Assembly (NCBI RefSeq): GCF_004359985.1
Contig: NZ_SMRO01000003.1
Coordinates: 1,100,206 to 1,164,205, forward strand
Origin: Paraburkholderia flava
GTDB taxonomy: Bacteria > Pseudomonadota > Gammaproteobacteria > Burkholderiales > Burkholderiaceae
Reading direction: 5' to 3'
Length of the DNA: 64,000 bases
The notes under the pieces were generated by a model. The model made no database searches. It saw nothing but the letters and a program-made list of their open reading frames with translations, and was not told where the DNA came from. Below, one piece after another: positions 43,137 through 50,081 of this stretch (position 1 is its first letter; every line of letters begins with the position of its first letter). Position numbers and translations under genes: made by a program.

Positions 43137-43809
43137 CGACGGCATGCAGTGCGAATCCGGCGCCGCGAACGTTGACGAGCCGCGCGGGCGCACCGAGCGT
43201 CGACAGCTTCTTGCGCAGACGATGCAGCGTGACTTCGAGCGCATTCGGCGTGACTGCTTCGCCGAGACCCCATGCCGCATGTTCGAGCGCTGCGTGACGC
43301 ACGGTGCGTCCCGACGCGCGGAGCAGGCACAGCATGATCTGCAGTTCGGCTGGCGCGAGCATCACCGAATCCGTGCCGCACGACAGCGCACGTTGCGCGG
43401 GATCGACGGCGAGGCCTGCGAACGACACGACCAGTTCGGTCAGCGCAGGCGGGCGGCGCATCAACGTGCGCACGCGCGCGACCAGCTCGCTGATCGCGAA
43501 CGGTTTGGTCAGGTAGTCGTCGGCGCCGCTTTCCAGCCCATCGACGCGATCGTGCAACGCATCGCGTGCGGTCAGGATCAGGCATGGCGTCATGTCGCCG
43601 GCTGCGCGCAGCGTGCGCAGGAACGCGAGGCCGTCGCCGTCGGGCAAGCCACGATCGACGAGCAGCACCGCGTACGCGGCGAGGTCGAGTCCATGTCGCG
43701 CCTCGGACACGCTACGAAAATGATCGGCCTCGATGCCCGCGCCGGACAGCGCGTCGCGCACCATCGCGGCGAGTCGTTCGTGGTCTTCGATCAGGGCGAC
43801 TCGCGACAT
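43129..43809 (-). CDS. OmpR-family response regulator of the MipA-linked system
   Basis: 226 residues. Receiver with E-D-H at 8-10, phospho-Asp in V-L-L-V-D-R-G-L-P-D-G, and K in Y-L-T-K-P-F. C-terminal winged helix L-A-P-A-E-L-Q-I-M-L and V-R-G-A-G-F-A-L. QseB/TctD-like. Nine bases separate it from mipA. Probably binds the direct repeat at 44677-44693. Confidence 0.93.
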   Translation of the reverse strand: MSRVALIEDHERLAAMVRDALSGAGIEADHFRSVSEARHGLDLAAYAVLLVDRGLPDGDGLAFLRTLRAAGDMTPCLILTARDALHDRVDGLESGADDYLTKPFAISELVARVRTLMRRPPALTELVVSFAGLAVDPAQRALSCGTDSVMLAPAELQIMLCLLRASGRTVRHAALEHAAWGLGEAVTPNALEVTLHRLRKKLSTLGAPARLVNVRGAGFALHAVDV

Positions 43810-43818
43810 GACACCGGT

Positions 43819-44631
43819 TTAGTTGAATCGATAGAGGTAGCCGACGATCGCGCGCGGCACGAATTTGCGGCCGACGATCGGGCTGTCGGTGATGCCGCCG
43901 CCGAGATGCGTGACGCCGACGTCGAGGGTCGCCGACTGGTGCGCGGTGAAGTTGTAGCTGACCCGCGTGCCGAGTTCGACGTCGATCGTCGACGTGCCGG
44001 TATACGCGGCACGGCTGGCGGTCGCTTCGGATTGCCGCACGCCGTAATAGTAATCGACGTAGTTGTGGCTCAACCATTCGGCGCCGATGTGCGGTTCGAC
44101 CGACAGTCTGCCGAAGCCGAACGACTTGCCGAACGACAGGTGCGCCTGCTGTCCCTTGTTGCCGCCCGTCAGCACGTCGCCGGACAGCGTGCCGAAGCCG
44201 GTGTCCCACGCGAATGCCGGACCGAACCAGAACGCGCCGTGGCGGTTCTGCATGCCGTTCAGGATCGGCGCGTCGGAACCTTTGTAGCCGTCGCCGAGTG
44301 CGTACTTGCCGCGCAGCGTGACCGACACGCCGTCCCATTTGCCGACTTTCAGATCGAGCGTCGTGCCGAGCGCGTGAACCCACTTGTCGTCGAAGAAGAT
44401 CAGCGGGATCGGCGTGTACCTTGTGCGGTCGCCCGAGTACTCCGACGGCGCGACGCCGGCACCGACGCCGAGTCCCCAGTGCGTGACGTTGGTCGCATTG
44501 CTCAGGATGGTGAAGCCGGAATCGTCGGTTGACGGCGCAGTGGTTTCGTCTGCGCGGGCCTGCGTGGCATGGAGACAGAGGGCAGTCGCGGCGAACAGTA
44601 GCGGCTGCAGTCGGGAAAGCGCTTTTTTCAC
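43819..44631 (-). CDS. MipA/OmpV-family outer-membrane protein
   Basis: 270 residues with a signal peptide (to A-R-A-D). The MipA/OmpV features are G-L-G-V-G-A-G-V-A-P-S-E-Y-S-G-D, alternating beta strands throughout and a C-terminal aromatic ending Y-L-Y-R-F-N. Forms an outer-membrane barrel. First gene of an operon with the two-component system; MipA-like proteins are often regulated this way. Function possibly related to envelope stress or drug response. Confidence 0.92.
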   Translation of the reverse strand: MKKALSRLQPLLFAATALCLHATQARADETTAPSTDDSGFTILSNATNVTHWGLGVGAGVAPSEYSGDRTRYTPIPLIFFDDKWVHALGTTLDLKVGKWDGVSVTLRGKYALGDGYKGSDAPILNGMQNRHGAFWFGPAFAWDTGFGTLSGDVLTGGNKGQQAHLSFGKSFGFGRLSVEPHIGAEWLSHNYVDYYYGVRQSEATASRAAYTGTSTIDVELGTRVSYNFTAHQSATLDVGVTHLGGGITDSPIVGRKFVPRAIVGYLYRFN

Positions 44632-44676
44632 GGGGAGTCCTGAAGTCGACGGTGCCGGCGACTGTAGGACCTCGCG

Positions 44677-44693
44677 ACTTACCGGTCACTTAC
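44677..44693. promoter_or_regulatory. direct repeat upstream of mipA (candidate response-regulator site)
   Basis: ACTTAC occurs at 44677-44682 and 44688-44693, exactly 11 bp apart (GTAAGT-N5-GTAAGT toward mipA). Two direct half-sites one helical turn apart are the usual footprint of OmpR-class regulators. It lies 46 bp upstream of the mipA ATG. Confidence 0.55.
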
Positions 44694-44785
44694 TGGCGAT
44701 CGGGCGCTTAAAACGAACTGGCTTACGGACGTTTACGACATGTTGCTCAGCGCGGCGACGCAGTTCGGTCGCTCAGTTCAGTCGC

Positions 44786-45472
44786 TTAGATCTCCTCGGC
44801 GAATTCGTCGAGCAGGCGTCGCAGCCGTTCCTGGCGCAGCACCGCGATCCGTGCACCGGCCGCCGTTTGAAATCCCGACGCGAGCTTGAACAGCTTCGTG
44901 TGGAAGTGATCGATTGCGTAGCGCGTGTCGTCGTACGCGCGGTTGTGTGCGTGCGGGTCGGCGAAATCGTAGAGCGCGCTGCCCATGCGTCCCGCGACGT
45001 AGAAACAGCGCGCCGCGCCGACGATGCCGATCGCATCGAGCCGGTCCGCGTCCTGAAGAATTTTGGCTTCGAGCGTGAGCGGTGAGATGCCTGCTGAGTA
45101 ACTGTGAGCTTCGATCGCGTGTGCGGCGGCGCGGACCTTGTCGTCCGTCCAGCCGAGCTCCGCGAGGATGCGCGATGCGGTCTGCGCGGAAAGCCGCGAC
45201 GCCTGCGCGCGCAGCGGCGAATTCTTCTCGACGTTCACGCAGTCGTGCAGTACTGTCGCTGCCAGCAAGACCTGTGCATCGCCGCCTTCTTCTGCATGGA
45301 TCGCCGCCGCGTTTTTCCAGACGCGCTGCAGGTGCGCGACGTCGTGCGAACCGTCGTCCGCGTTGTGGCTCACGTGATGCAGCAGCGCATCGGCGAGCGG
45401 TTCGAACGGTGCGAAAGCGGTGGACGCATGCGATGCGTTGGATGCGTTGGGTGCGGAAGAGGTTGCGGTCAT
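44786..45472 (-). CDS. HD-domain phosphohydrolase
   Basis: 228 residues. HD-domain metal ligands: H-D-V-A-H at about 37-41, H-D in V-L-H-D-C-V-N at about 70, then H in A-I-E-A-H-S-Y-S and D in I-L-Q-D-A-D-R-L-D-A-I-G. This matches the YedJ/YpgQ-type group acting on nucleotides. Single gene, divergent from the DUF3574 gene. A 13-bp tandem repeat (44761-44773, 44774-44786) abuts its stop codon. Confidence 0.9.
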   Translation of the reverse strand: MTATSSAPNASNASHASTAFAPFEPLADALLHHVSHNADDGSHDVAHLQRVWKNAAAIHAEEGGDAQVLLAATVLHDCVNVEKNSPLRAQASRLSAQTASRILAELGWTDDKVRAAAHAIEAHSYSAGISPLTLEAKILQDADRLDAIGIVGAARCFYVAGRMGSALYDFADPHAHNRAYDDTRYAIDHFHTKLFKLASGFQTAAGARIAVLRQERLRRLLDEFAEEI

Positions 45473-45561
45473 GTTGGTCGGGCAGGGATGTGAAATACAA
45501 CGAGGGTGGGATTATCACCCGTCGGCCACCATCGAGGGCATCACTTTAAAAAGGAATCACC

Positions 45562-46086
45562 ATGCAGACTTTCCGGATCAGGATGCTCGTCGCATCGCTG
45601 TCGTTCGTTGCGCTTACCGCTTGCCAGGTGGCCGGTCATCCGGCGCAGTCCGGTGCAGCGACCGACGCGCAGGGCGACGCCGAAACGACCGGTGCCGCAG
45701 CGGCCACCGGTGCATCGGACGCGGCACCGACCGCGCAATCGCTGTGCGCGAAGATCAGCGGAACGAAGGAGATCACCGCCGACCTGCTGTTCGGTCGCGA
45801 TGTGAAGGGACGGCGTCCGGTGTCGGACAAGGAGATCAAGCAGTTTCTCGCGGACGTCGTGACGCCGCGCTTCCCCGACGGCTTCACGACGTGGCGCACG
45901 CAGGGCCAGTGGCTCGACTCCGACACGAAGCACGTCGTGCGCGAAGACAGCTTCGTCGTGCGGATCGTCACGAACGGTGCGTCCGATACGATGGATCATC
46001 TCGGCGAAGTGCGCAGCGAGTACATCAAGCGGTTTCATCAGCAGGCAGTGGGGCTGGTGCTGACGAATGCGTGTGCGTCGTTTTGA
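45562..46086 (+). CDS. DUF3574 lipoprotein
   Basis: 174 residues. N-terminal lipobox-like V-A-L-T-A-C at 16-21 marks a lipoprotein. After an Ala/Thr-rich linker the DUF3574 domain follows (T-A-D-L-L-F-G-R-D, D-V-V-T-P-R-F-P-D-G-F-T and R-E-D-S-F-V-V-R-I-V). Function of the domain unknown. Ribosome site AAGGAA. Divergent from the HD phosphohydrolase. Confidence 0.88.
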   Translation: MQTFRIRMLVASLSFVALTACQVAGHPAQSGAATDAQGDAETTGAAAATGASDAAPTAQSLCAKISGTKEITADLLFGRDVKGRRPVSDKEIKQFLADVVTPRFPDGFTTWRTQGQWLDSDTKHVVREDSFVVRIVTNGASDTMDHLGEVRSEYIKRFHQQAVGLVLTNACASF

Positions 46087-46154
46087 TGCTTGAGGGGTGA
46101 TGTTTGAGGTGTGGCGCACCGCGATGTGCGGGCGCCGTACACAACCGCACAACG

Positions 46155-46451
46155 CTATTTCAACCGTGCAAGCGTGATCGCCCGTTCCGGGCACGCCGTC
46201 ACGCACAACCCGCACGAGCGGCACGCGTCGGCGTTCGGCGTGTACGCGACCTTCATGCCGTGCACGCGGATCTTGAAGCGATCGAACGCGCCGAGCTGCT
46301 GGTAGTCCGTATCGTCGATGCGGCGAATCTCGAACACGTTCTCAGGGCAGACTTCTGCGCAGTCGCCCTTACCCTCACAGCGCTTCAGGTTGACGACCGG
46401 GACGATCACGCCCGCGGGTTGTTTGCAGACGGCTGGCGCGGCGTGGCTCAT
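46155..46451 (-). CDS. two-cluster 4Fe-4S ferredoxin
   Basis: 98 residues from ATG 46451. First cluster C-E-G-K-G-D-C-A-E-V-C-P (C-x5-C-x3-C), with a fourth ligand probably supplied by the second motif C-R-S-C-G-L-C-V-T-A-C-P. The spacing of the first motif resembles 7Fe/8Fe ferredoxins with a modified cluster. An electron carrier with no obvious redox partner nearby. Its start overlaps the stop of the membrane protein, and it is last in the sigma-factor operon. Confidence 0.88.
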   Translation of the reverse strand: MSHAAPAVCKQPAGVIVPVVNLKRCEGKGDCAEVCPENVFEIRRIDDTDYQQLGAFDRFKIRVHGMKVAYTPNADACRSCGLCVTACPERAITLARLK

Positions 46452-46810
46452 CAGAAGTTCTCCGGGCGATTGTCGGGCGACGGTGCGGCAGACGAAGGTG
46501 CATCGCTCGCTTGCGGCGCGTACTTCTGGAAGCGCTCGCGTTCTTCCGGCGTCATGCGTTCCCAGCGACGCGCCCATCGACGACAGTGACGGCGTTCATG
46601 CCAGCGGCCCCGACCGCGTCCGCGAAAGCCGCCGAACAGGATGCGGCTCAGCACCAGCAACCCGAACGCATGCGGCAGATCGATCGTGCGTGCGCCGACG
46701 AACAGCGCGGGCATCACCCAGTTCCATAGCGTCATCACCATCCATCCCAGCACCACGATAATCAGCAGTACCAGCACGACCTTGGCGACGCATTTCAGCC
46801 AGAATTTCAT
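46451..46810 (-). CDS. small membrane protein in the sigma-factor operon
   Basis: 119 residues from ATG 46810 with AAGGAG-type site. Residues 8-40 form one or two membrane helices (V-V-L-V-L-L-I-I-V-V-L-G-W-M), then a highly basic patch (G-R-G-R-G-R-W-H-E-R-R-H-C-R-R-W) and M-T-P-E-E-R-E-R-F-Q-K. No zinc anti-sigma motif, but position right after an ECF-type sigma suggests a regulatory link. Overlaps the ferredoxin start by one base. Confidence 0.8.
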   Translation of the reverse strand: MKFWLKCVAKVVLVLLIIVVLGWMVMTLWNWVMPALFVGARTIDLPHAFGLLVLSRILFGGFRGRGRGRWHERRHCRRWARRWERMTPEERERFQKYAPQASDAPSSAAPSPDNRPENF

Positions 46811-46823
46811 TGACCTGCTCCTT

Positions 46824-47468
46824 CTAGAGATCCAGTTCGTCGTACACGTCACGCAGACGCGCACGCAGATGCAGCACCGCGTACCGTTTGCGGCCGAGCA
46901 GCGTATTCACGCTCACACCGCTCGCAGCCGCGAGTTCCTTGAAACTTTGCCCTTCGAGTTCGTGCGCGACGAACACTTCGCGTTGCTCCTTCGGCAGATC
47001 GTCGAGTGCTTCCTGCAACGCCTGCAGCAGTACCGAACGCGCGTATGCGGCTTCGGGTCCCGCATCCGACGAGGGGAGTGCGAGGTCGAGACGGTAGTGT
47101 TCGTCGTCGTCTTCTGTTGCCGGCGCAAACTCGGCGACCGGTTGCTCGCGCCGTTTGCGAAAGCGATCGACGATCCGGTTGCGCGCGACGCGAAACAGCC
47201 ACGCGCTGACCTGCTCGATCGGCGCGGGCAGCCGGTACGCCTGGACGAATTCGTACAGCACGTCCTGCAGGATGTCCTCGGCGTCGCCGGGGTCGCGCAC
47301 GCGTCGCCCGATGAAGCGCCCGAGCCGACCGCGCTCGCGCAGCACGGCTTCGGCGATCTCGCTGTTTCGTTCCTGGCCGTGCGCCTGTTCCCGCTCCTGT
47401 TGCTGAGCGGGCAATGTGGCGTGCGGGTCCGGAGAAGTCGGCGGGTTGTGAGAGGACGGCGGTTCCAT
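46824..47468 (-). CDS. ECF-type RNA polymerase sigma factor
   Basis: 214 residues. Disordered Pro/Gln-rich N-terminus (about 1-30), region 2 with D-P-G-D-A-E-D-I-L-Q-D-V-L-Y-E-F and V-S-A-W-L-F-R-V-A-R-N-R-I-V-D-R, then region 4 D-L-P-K-E-Q-R-E-V-F...F-K-E-L-A-A-A-S-G-V-S-V-N-T-L-L-G-R-K. It directs polymerase to a regulon not visible here. Leads an operon with a membrane protein and a ferredoxin. No typical anti-sigma gene. The G-rich tract at 47581-47606 lies upstream. Confidence 0.92.
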   Translation of the reverse strand: MEPPSSHNPPTSPDPHATLPAQQQEREQAHGQERNSEIAEAVLRERGRLGRFIGRRVRDPGDAEDILQDVLYEFVQAYRLPAPIEQVSAWLFRVARNRIVDRFRKRREQPVAEFAPATEDDDEHYRLDLALPSSDAGPEAAYARSVLLQALQEALDDLPKEQREVFVAHELEGQSFKELAAASGVSVNTLLGRKRYAVLHLRARLRDVYDELDL

Positions 47469-48015
47469 GCGTCTGAAGACGTTTGGCAGAGGGGGATATT
47501 GTGGGCGGACGAAAAAATTTGTTATGGGAAGGGTCTGCTTTGGAGTCTACGCGTGCCGCACGCGCGCAGCGAAGGAGAGCGGGAGGTGGGGAAAAGGGAG
47601 AAAGGGAGGAAGCGGGCGCGAGCGCGACCGCTGGAACGGCAGCAGTGGCGTCGAACGCGCCAAGTAGCGCGAGCGCGGAGAGTCATCGTAGTCCGAAGCG
47701 GTGAAGGTGAGAGGACGCGGAAGGGGACGGAGGGTCGCCGCCTTCACGTAGGGCGCCATGGTTATGGCGACGGCGCACGTCAATAATCAAGCGCTTACGG
47801 GTAGCCGCGCCACGAATGCTTGGGCTAGTGCGTCGAAGTTCTTGCGACCGGCCGGCGTCCGCGCCAAAGCCTTAGCATCTTTCAGATGTGATTGGCTGTA
47901 GCCGACCCTCAAGGGACGGTCGCGGTTAGCGGAAGCGGACGTTGGGGAGGAGCGCTGAAGGCCCCTGATGCTCTCGTGCCACAATGGCAGCATCTCGTAC
48001 TGCCCGCGACGACGT
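47469..48015. other. 547-base noncoding stretch
   Basis: Lies between the divergent sigma gene and a plus-strand hypothetical gene. It includes a purine-rich, G-rich tract around 47571-47616 and a minus-strand frame (47787-48026, 79 codons, ending in a plausible F-D-A-L-A-Q-A-F-V-A-R-L) that might be a remnant but has no ribosome site. No repeat or RNA gene seen. Confidence 0.45.
47581..47606 (+). other. G-quadruplex-type motif
   Basis: Plus strand carries four G-runs of three or four (47581-47583, 47588-47591, 47596-47598, 47604-47606) with loops of four to five bases. It sits 113 bp upstream of the sigma-factor start, inside an almost pure purine tract. Folding is untested. Confidence 0.5.
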
Positions 48016-48591
48016 ATGACTCTCACTCAACCAGCCGTGAACACGGCCCAATTCGGTTCGTTGATAGCGGCTTTTCCGGAGGCCTTGCGCTCCGATGTGG
48101 GTGTCGTCGCGAACTTTATCGGAGGTGGCAACGCGACCGATCGTGGATTGCCGGTCGTTGTTCGAGGCGAATCGCTCAATATCCCATATCGGATTTACGA
48201 CGATCCCGACGAAACGCTGTTGGCATGTCTGAATGAAACTCAAGCCATCGTATATGCGTGCTTGTTAACGAGGCACCATGATGGGCATGTACGCCAGCGC
48301 CAGATCGAACGGCTGGTAGCGTCATCTGAACCTTGGGTTGCACCATTCGTTATGCAACTCTGCGGCGACTATGTCATTGAGATTCTCGATGCGGTCGAAG
48401 CGCACTTGTCGTCCATGGATCAACGCACCTACGGGGCGTTCTTCCGAGAGAATTCGTTATTTTTCCAAAGGACGCGCGATCGAATGATCAGCTACTGGGA
48501 TTGCTACTACCGTTGGCTATACAAGCGAGAAGCCGACTATGTTGGCTTCCGATTATTCGATCGGTTCCGCGAATGGAGTGCTGCCGAGTAA
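48016..48591 (+). CDS. hypothetical protein of the accessory patch
   Basis: 191 residues from ATG 48016. No signal peptide or membrane helix. The sequence has A-F-P-E-A-L-R-S-D-V-G-V-V-A-N-F-I-G-G-G, a helical middle (E-T-Q-A-I-V-Y-A-C-L-L) and an aromatic C-terminal part with Y-W-D-C-Y-Y-R-W-L-Y. GC lower than the surrounding chromosome. I do not recognise a family. Isolated gene; the repeat-bearing spacer follows. Confidence 0.65.
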   Translation: MTLTQPAVNTAQFGSLIAAFPEALRSDVGVVANFIGGGNATDRGLPVVVRGESLNIPYRIYDDPDETLLACLNETQAIVYACLLTRHHDGHVRQRQIERLVASSEPWVAPFVMQLCGDYVIEILDAVEAHLSSMDQRTYGAFFRENSLFFQRTRDRMISYWDCYYRWLYKREADYVGFRLFDRFREWSAAE

Positions 48592-48640
48592 GCCGATCCT
48601 CCACTAGTGATCGTCAACGATTCTTGTCACAGGGACGAAA

Positions 48641-48660
48641 GTCCGTTCCTGGCCGACAGC
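48641..48660. repeat. dispersed intergenic repeat, copy 1 (divergent)
   Basis: GTCCGTTCCTGGCCGACAGC shares the core GTTSYGGCCGAC with copies 2 and 3. Noncoding spacer element. Confidence 0.4.
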
Positions 48661-48928
48661 GGCCCGAACAGGAGATTGGTGGTCACTACTTCGCCGGGTC
48701 TATCCATCCCGGGCGAAGTCCGCGAACGTGCTCTTCTCACACTTGCTCGATCGACTCCGAGTTGCCTAGGTCGGCCTCCATCTCGCCGACGCAACCCCAG
48801 CAGTCGCCGCCACAGTTCATCGACAAGGGGTCGTCGCGCCGATCGAGCGTTCGGTTACATATCCTACATTTCATCGCTCGGCTTCCAAGATGTGAATTCG
48901 CCAAATTGTCAGCGATTTACGCCGGTAA

Positions 48929-48960
48929 GTCGAACGGCCCGTTGTGGCCGACCACTGCCC
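48929..48960. repeat. dispersed intergenic repeat, copy 2
   Basis: Begins GTCGAACGGCCCGTTGTGG and continues CCGACCACTGCC; aligns with copy 3 over about 30 bases with six or so differences. Confidence 0.55.
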
Positions 48961-49032
48961 GATGTGGTTGGTAGTCGCCGCCCCTTGCTGCCGGTCGGGT
49001 CGTTGCAATTCCGCTGGCAGTGAGTCATAGAT

Positions 49033-49335
49033 CTAAAGGTACTCGACGTGCGTTCCCAAGCGTACATAGCCATAGACCTTGAAGCCCGCCTCCGTTGCCT
49101 CACCTGGAACGTGAACACGGCGGAGAATCTGCAACACAGCCTCGCGCTGAGCTGAAGAGGTTACGGCAATCTCAATCCATTCATCGTCTTCATGACGGCC
49201 GAAGAAGTGATAAAACCATTCTCGATCCCACGCGCTGACACCTCCACTCTGAAGGTTCCGAACACGGAATCGTGGTGACAGCTCCCCGAGTCCATGCATA
49301 CCCATTCGCAGTTCTGCCCATTTCGTATTGTTCAT
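49033..49335 (-). CDS. DUF6678-like small protein
   Basis: 100 residues from ATG 49335; an ATG four codons upstream is also possible. M-N-N-T-K-W-A-E-L-R opening, W-D-R-E-W-F-Y-H-F, I-E-I-A-V-T-S-S-A-Q-R-E-A-V and H-V-P-G-E-A-T-E-A-G-F-K-V-Y-G-Y fit the DUF6678 family as I remember it. Family members are often near toxin-immunity or accessory loci; function unknown. Bracketed by two copies of the dispersed repeat. Confidence 0.75.
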   Translation of the reverse strand: MNNTKWAELRMGMHGLGELSPRFRVRNLQSGGVSAWDREWFYHFFGRHEDDEWIEIAVTSSAQREAVLQILRRVHVPGEATEAGFKVYGYVRLGTHVEYL

Positions 49336-49433
49336 GACAGGAATCATAGGTTGAACTCAAATGTCGAAAAGCCGGTTGTAGGGATTCGCGCCCGCCGCCC
49401 CCTGCTCGAATTGTTGACGATTCTCGCGTCGGC

Positions 49434-49464
49434 GTCGAATGACCGGTTGTGGCCGACATCTGCC
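49434..49464. repeat. dispersed intergenic repeat, copy 3
   Basis: Begins GTCGAATGACCGGTTGTGG and continues CCGACATCTGCC. Lies in the 128-base gap before the DUF6678 gene and touches the stop of the phosphotransferase gene. Confidence 0.55.
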
Positions 49465-50051
49465 TAATTGACGTTACCGAAAAATTGCTGATGCATCTTC
49501 GAGAATGCAGCAGGGGTCGGTCGGCTCCGTAACCACTCCAGAACCAACTGCGCACAATCAGAGGCGCTCGAAGACGACGTGTCCACGACGTGATCGTAGT
49601 GCCGGTTAGCATGAATGGAGTCGAATTGAGACTTGGCCGTTCCGATCTTACGGTCGCCACGGGTAAGCTCACGTGCGATCAGAATTTCGAGCGAACAAAA
49701 GACGCCGACGATGAAGACCGGGAGGCCGATCAGGTCTTCGAGCATGTAGTGCCACGCATCCGATGAAAGGACGTGATCGACGATCACAGCCTGACCGTGC
49801 CTGGAAAAGGTCGCGGCAGTGGCATTTATTGCTCTGCATAGCGCGGCCACGCGAACCTGGATCACCTGCTTCTCGACATCCCAATAGTTTGCAGGTTCCA
49901 TGTTTCGGAACGCGTCCAGCTCGATGTGCAAATGATGCTCAACCAGGTTCTCGCACAAATACTTGGAAAGCGTACTTTTGCCGGTACTGCTCGGACCGTT
50001 GAGCACGACGATGGTCCCGTATGGCGGCTGCAGCATTTCGGTGATCGGCAT
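49464..50051 (-). CDS. chloramphenicol-phosphotransferase-like P-loop kinase
   Basis: 195 residues. Walker A N-G-P-S-S-T-G-K-S-T at 18-27, I-E-L-D-A-F-R after strand 2, V-I-V-D-H-V-L-S (catalytic-type Asp) and V-F-C-S-L-E-I-L-I-A-R-E, the layout of the CPT family (chloramphenicol 3-O-phosphotransferase of Streptomyces). Whether it acts on chloramphenicol or another hydroxylated molecule cannot be told. Thirty bases follow the helicase gene on the same strand. Confidence 0.82.
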   Translation of the reverse strand: MPITEMLQPPYGTIVVLNGPSSTGKSTLSKYLCENLVEHHLHIELDAFRNMEPANYWDVEKQVIQVRVAALCRAINATAATFSRHGQAVIVDHVLSSDAWHYMLEDLIGLPVFIVGVFCSLEILIARELTRGDRKIGTAKSQFDSIHANRHYDHVVDTSSSSASDCAQLVLEWLRSRPTPAAFSKMHQQFFGNVN

Positions 50052-50081
50052 TGAGGTACCCGTCGATGGCCTGCAAATGGA

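Larger units (their letters stand above)
48592..49032. other. 441-base noncoding spacer with dispersed-repeat copies
   Basis: No credible gene: short frames lack ribosome sites. It carries two copies of the short repeat (48641-48660 and 48929-48960), and a third lies beyond the next gene. Confidence 0.5.

Noticed and set aside
41778..43175. 465-codon plus-strand frame opposite the sensor kinase
   Set aside because: Shadow of the histidine kinase, which carries all catalytic boxes on the minus strand.
43144..44532. 462-codon plus-strand frame opposite the response regulator and mipA
   Set aside because: Shadow spanning two real minus-strand genes; no ribosome site or domain.
44761..44786. 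13-bp tandem direct repeat at the end of the HD-phosphohydrolase gene
   Set aside because: Probably a local slippage duplication; no functional interpretation.
47787..48026. 79-codon minus-strand frame upstream of the accessory hypothetical gene
   Set aside because: The C-terminal part looks slightly protein-like, but there is no ribosome site, no family, and it overlaps the start of the plus-strand gene. A gene remnant cannot be excluded.
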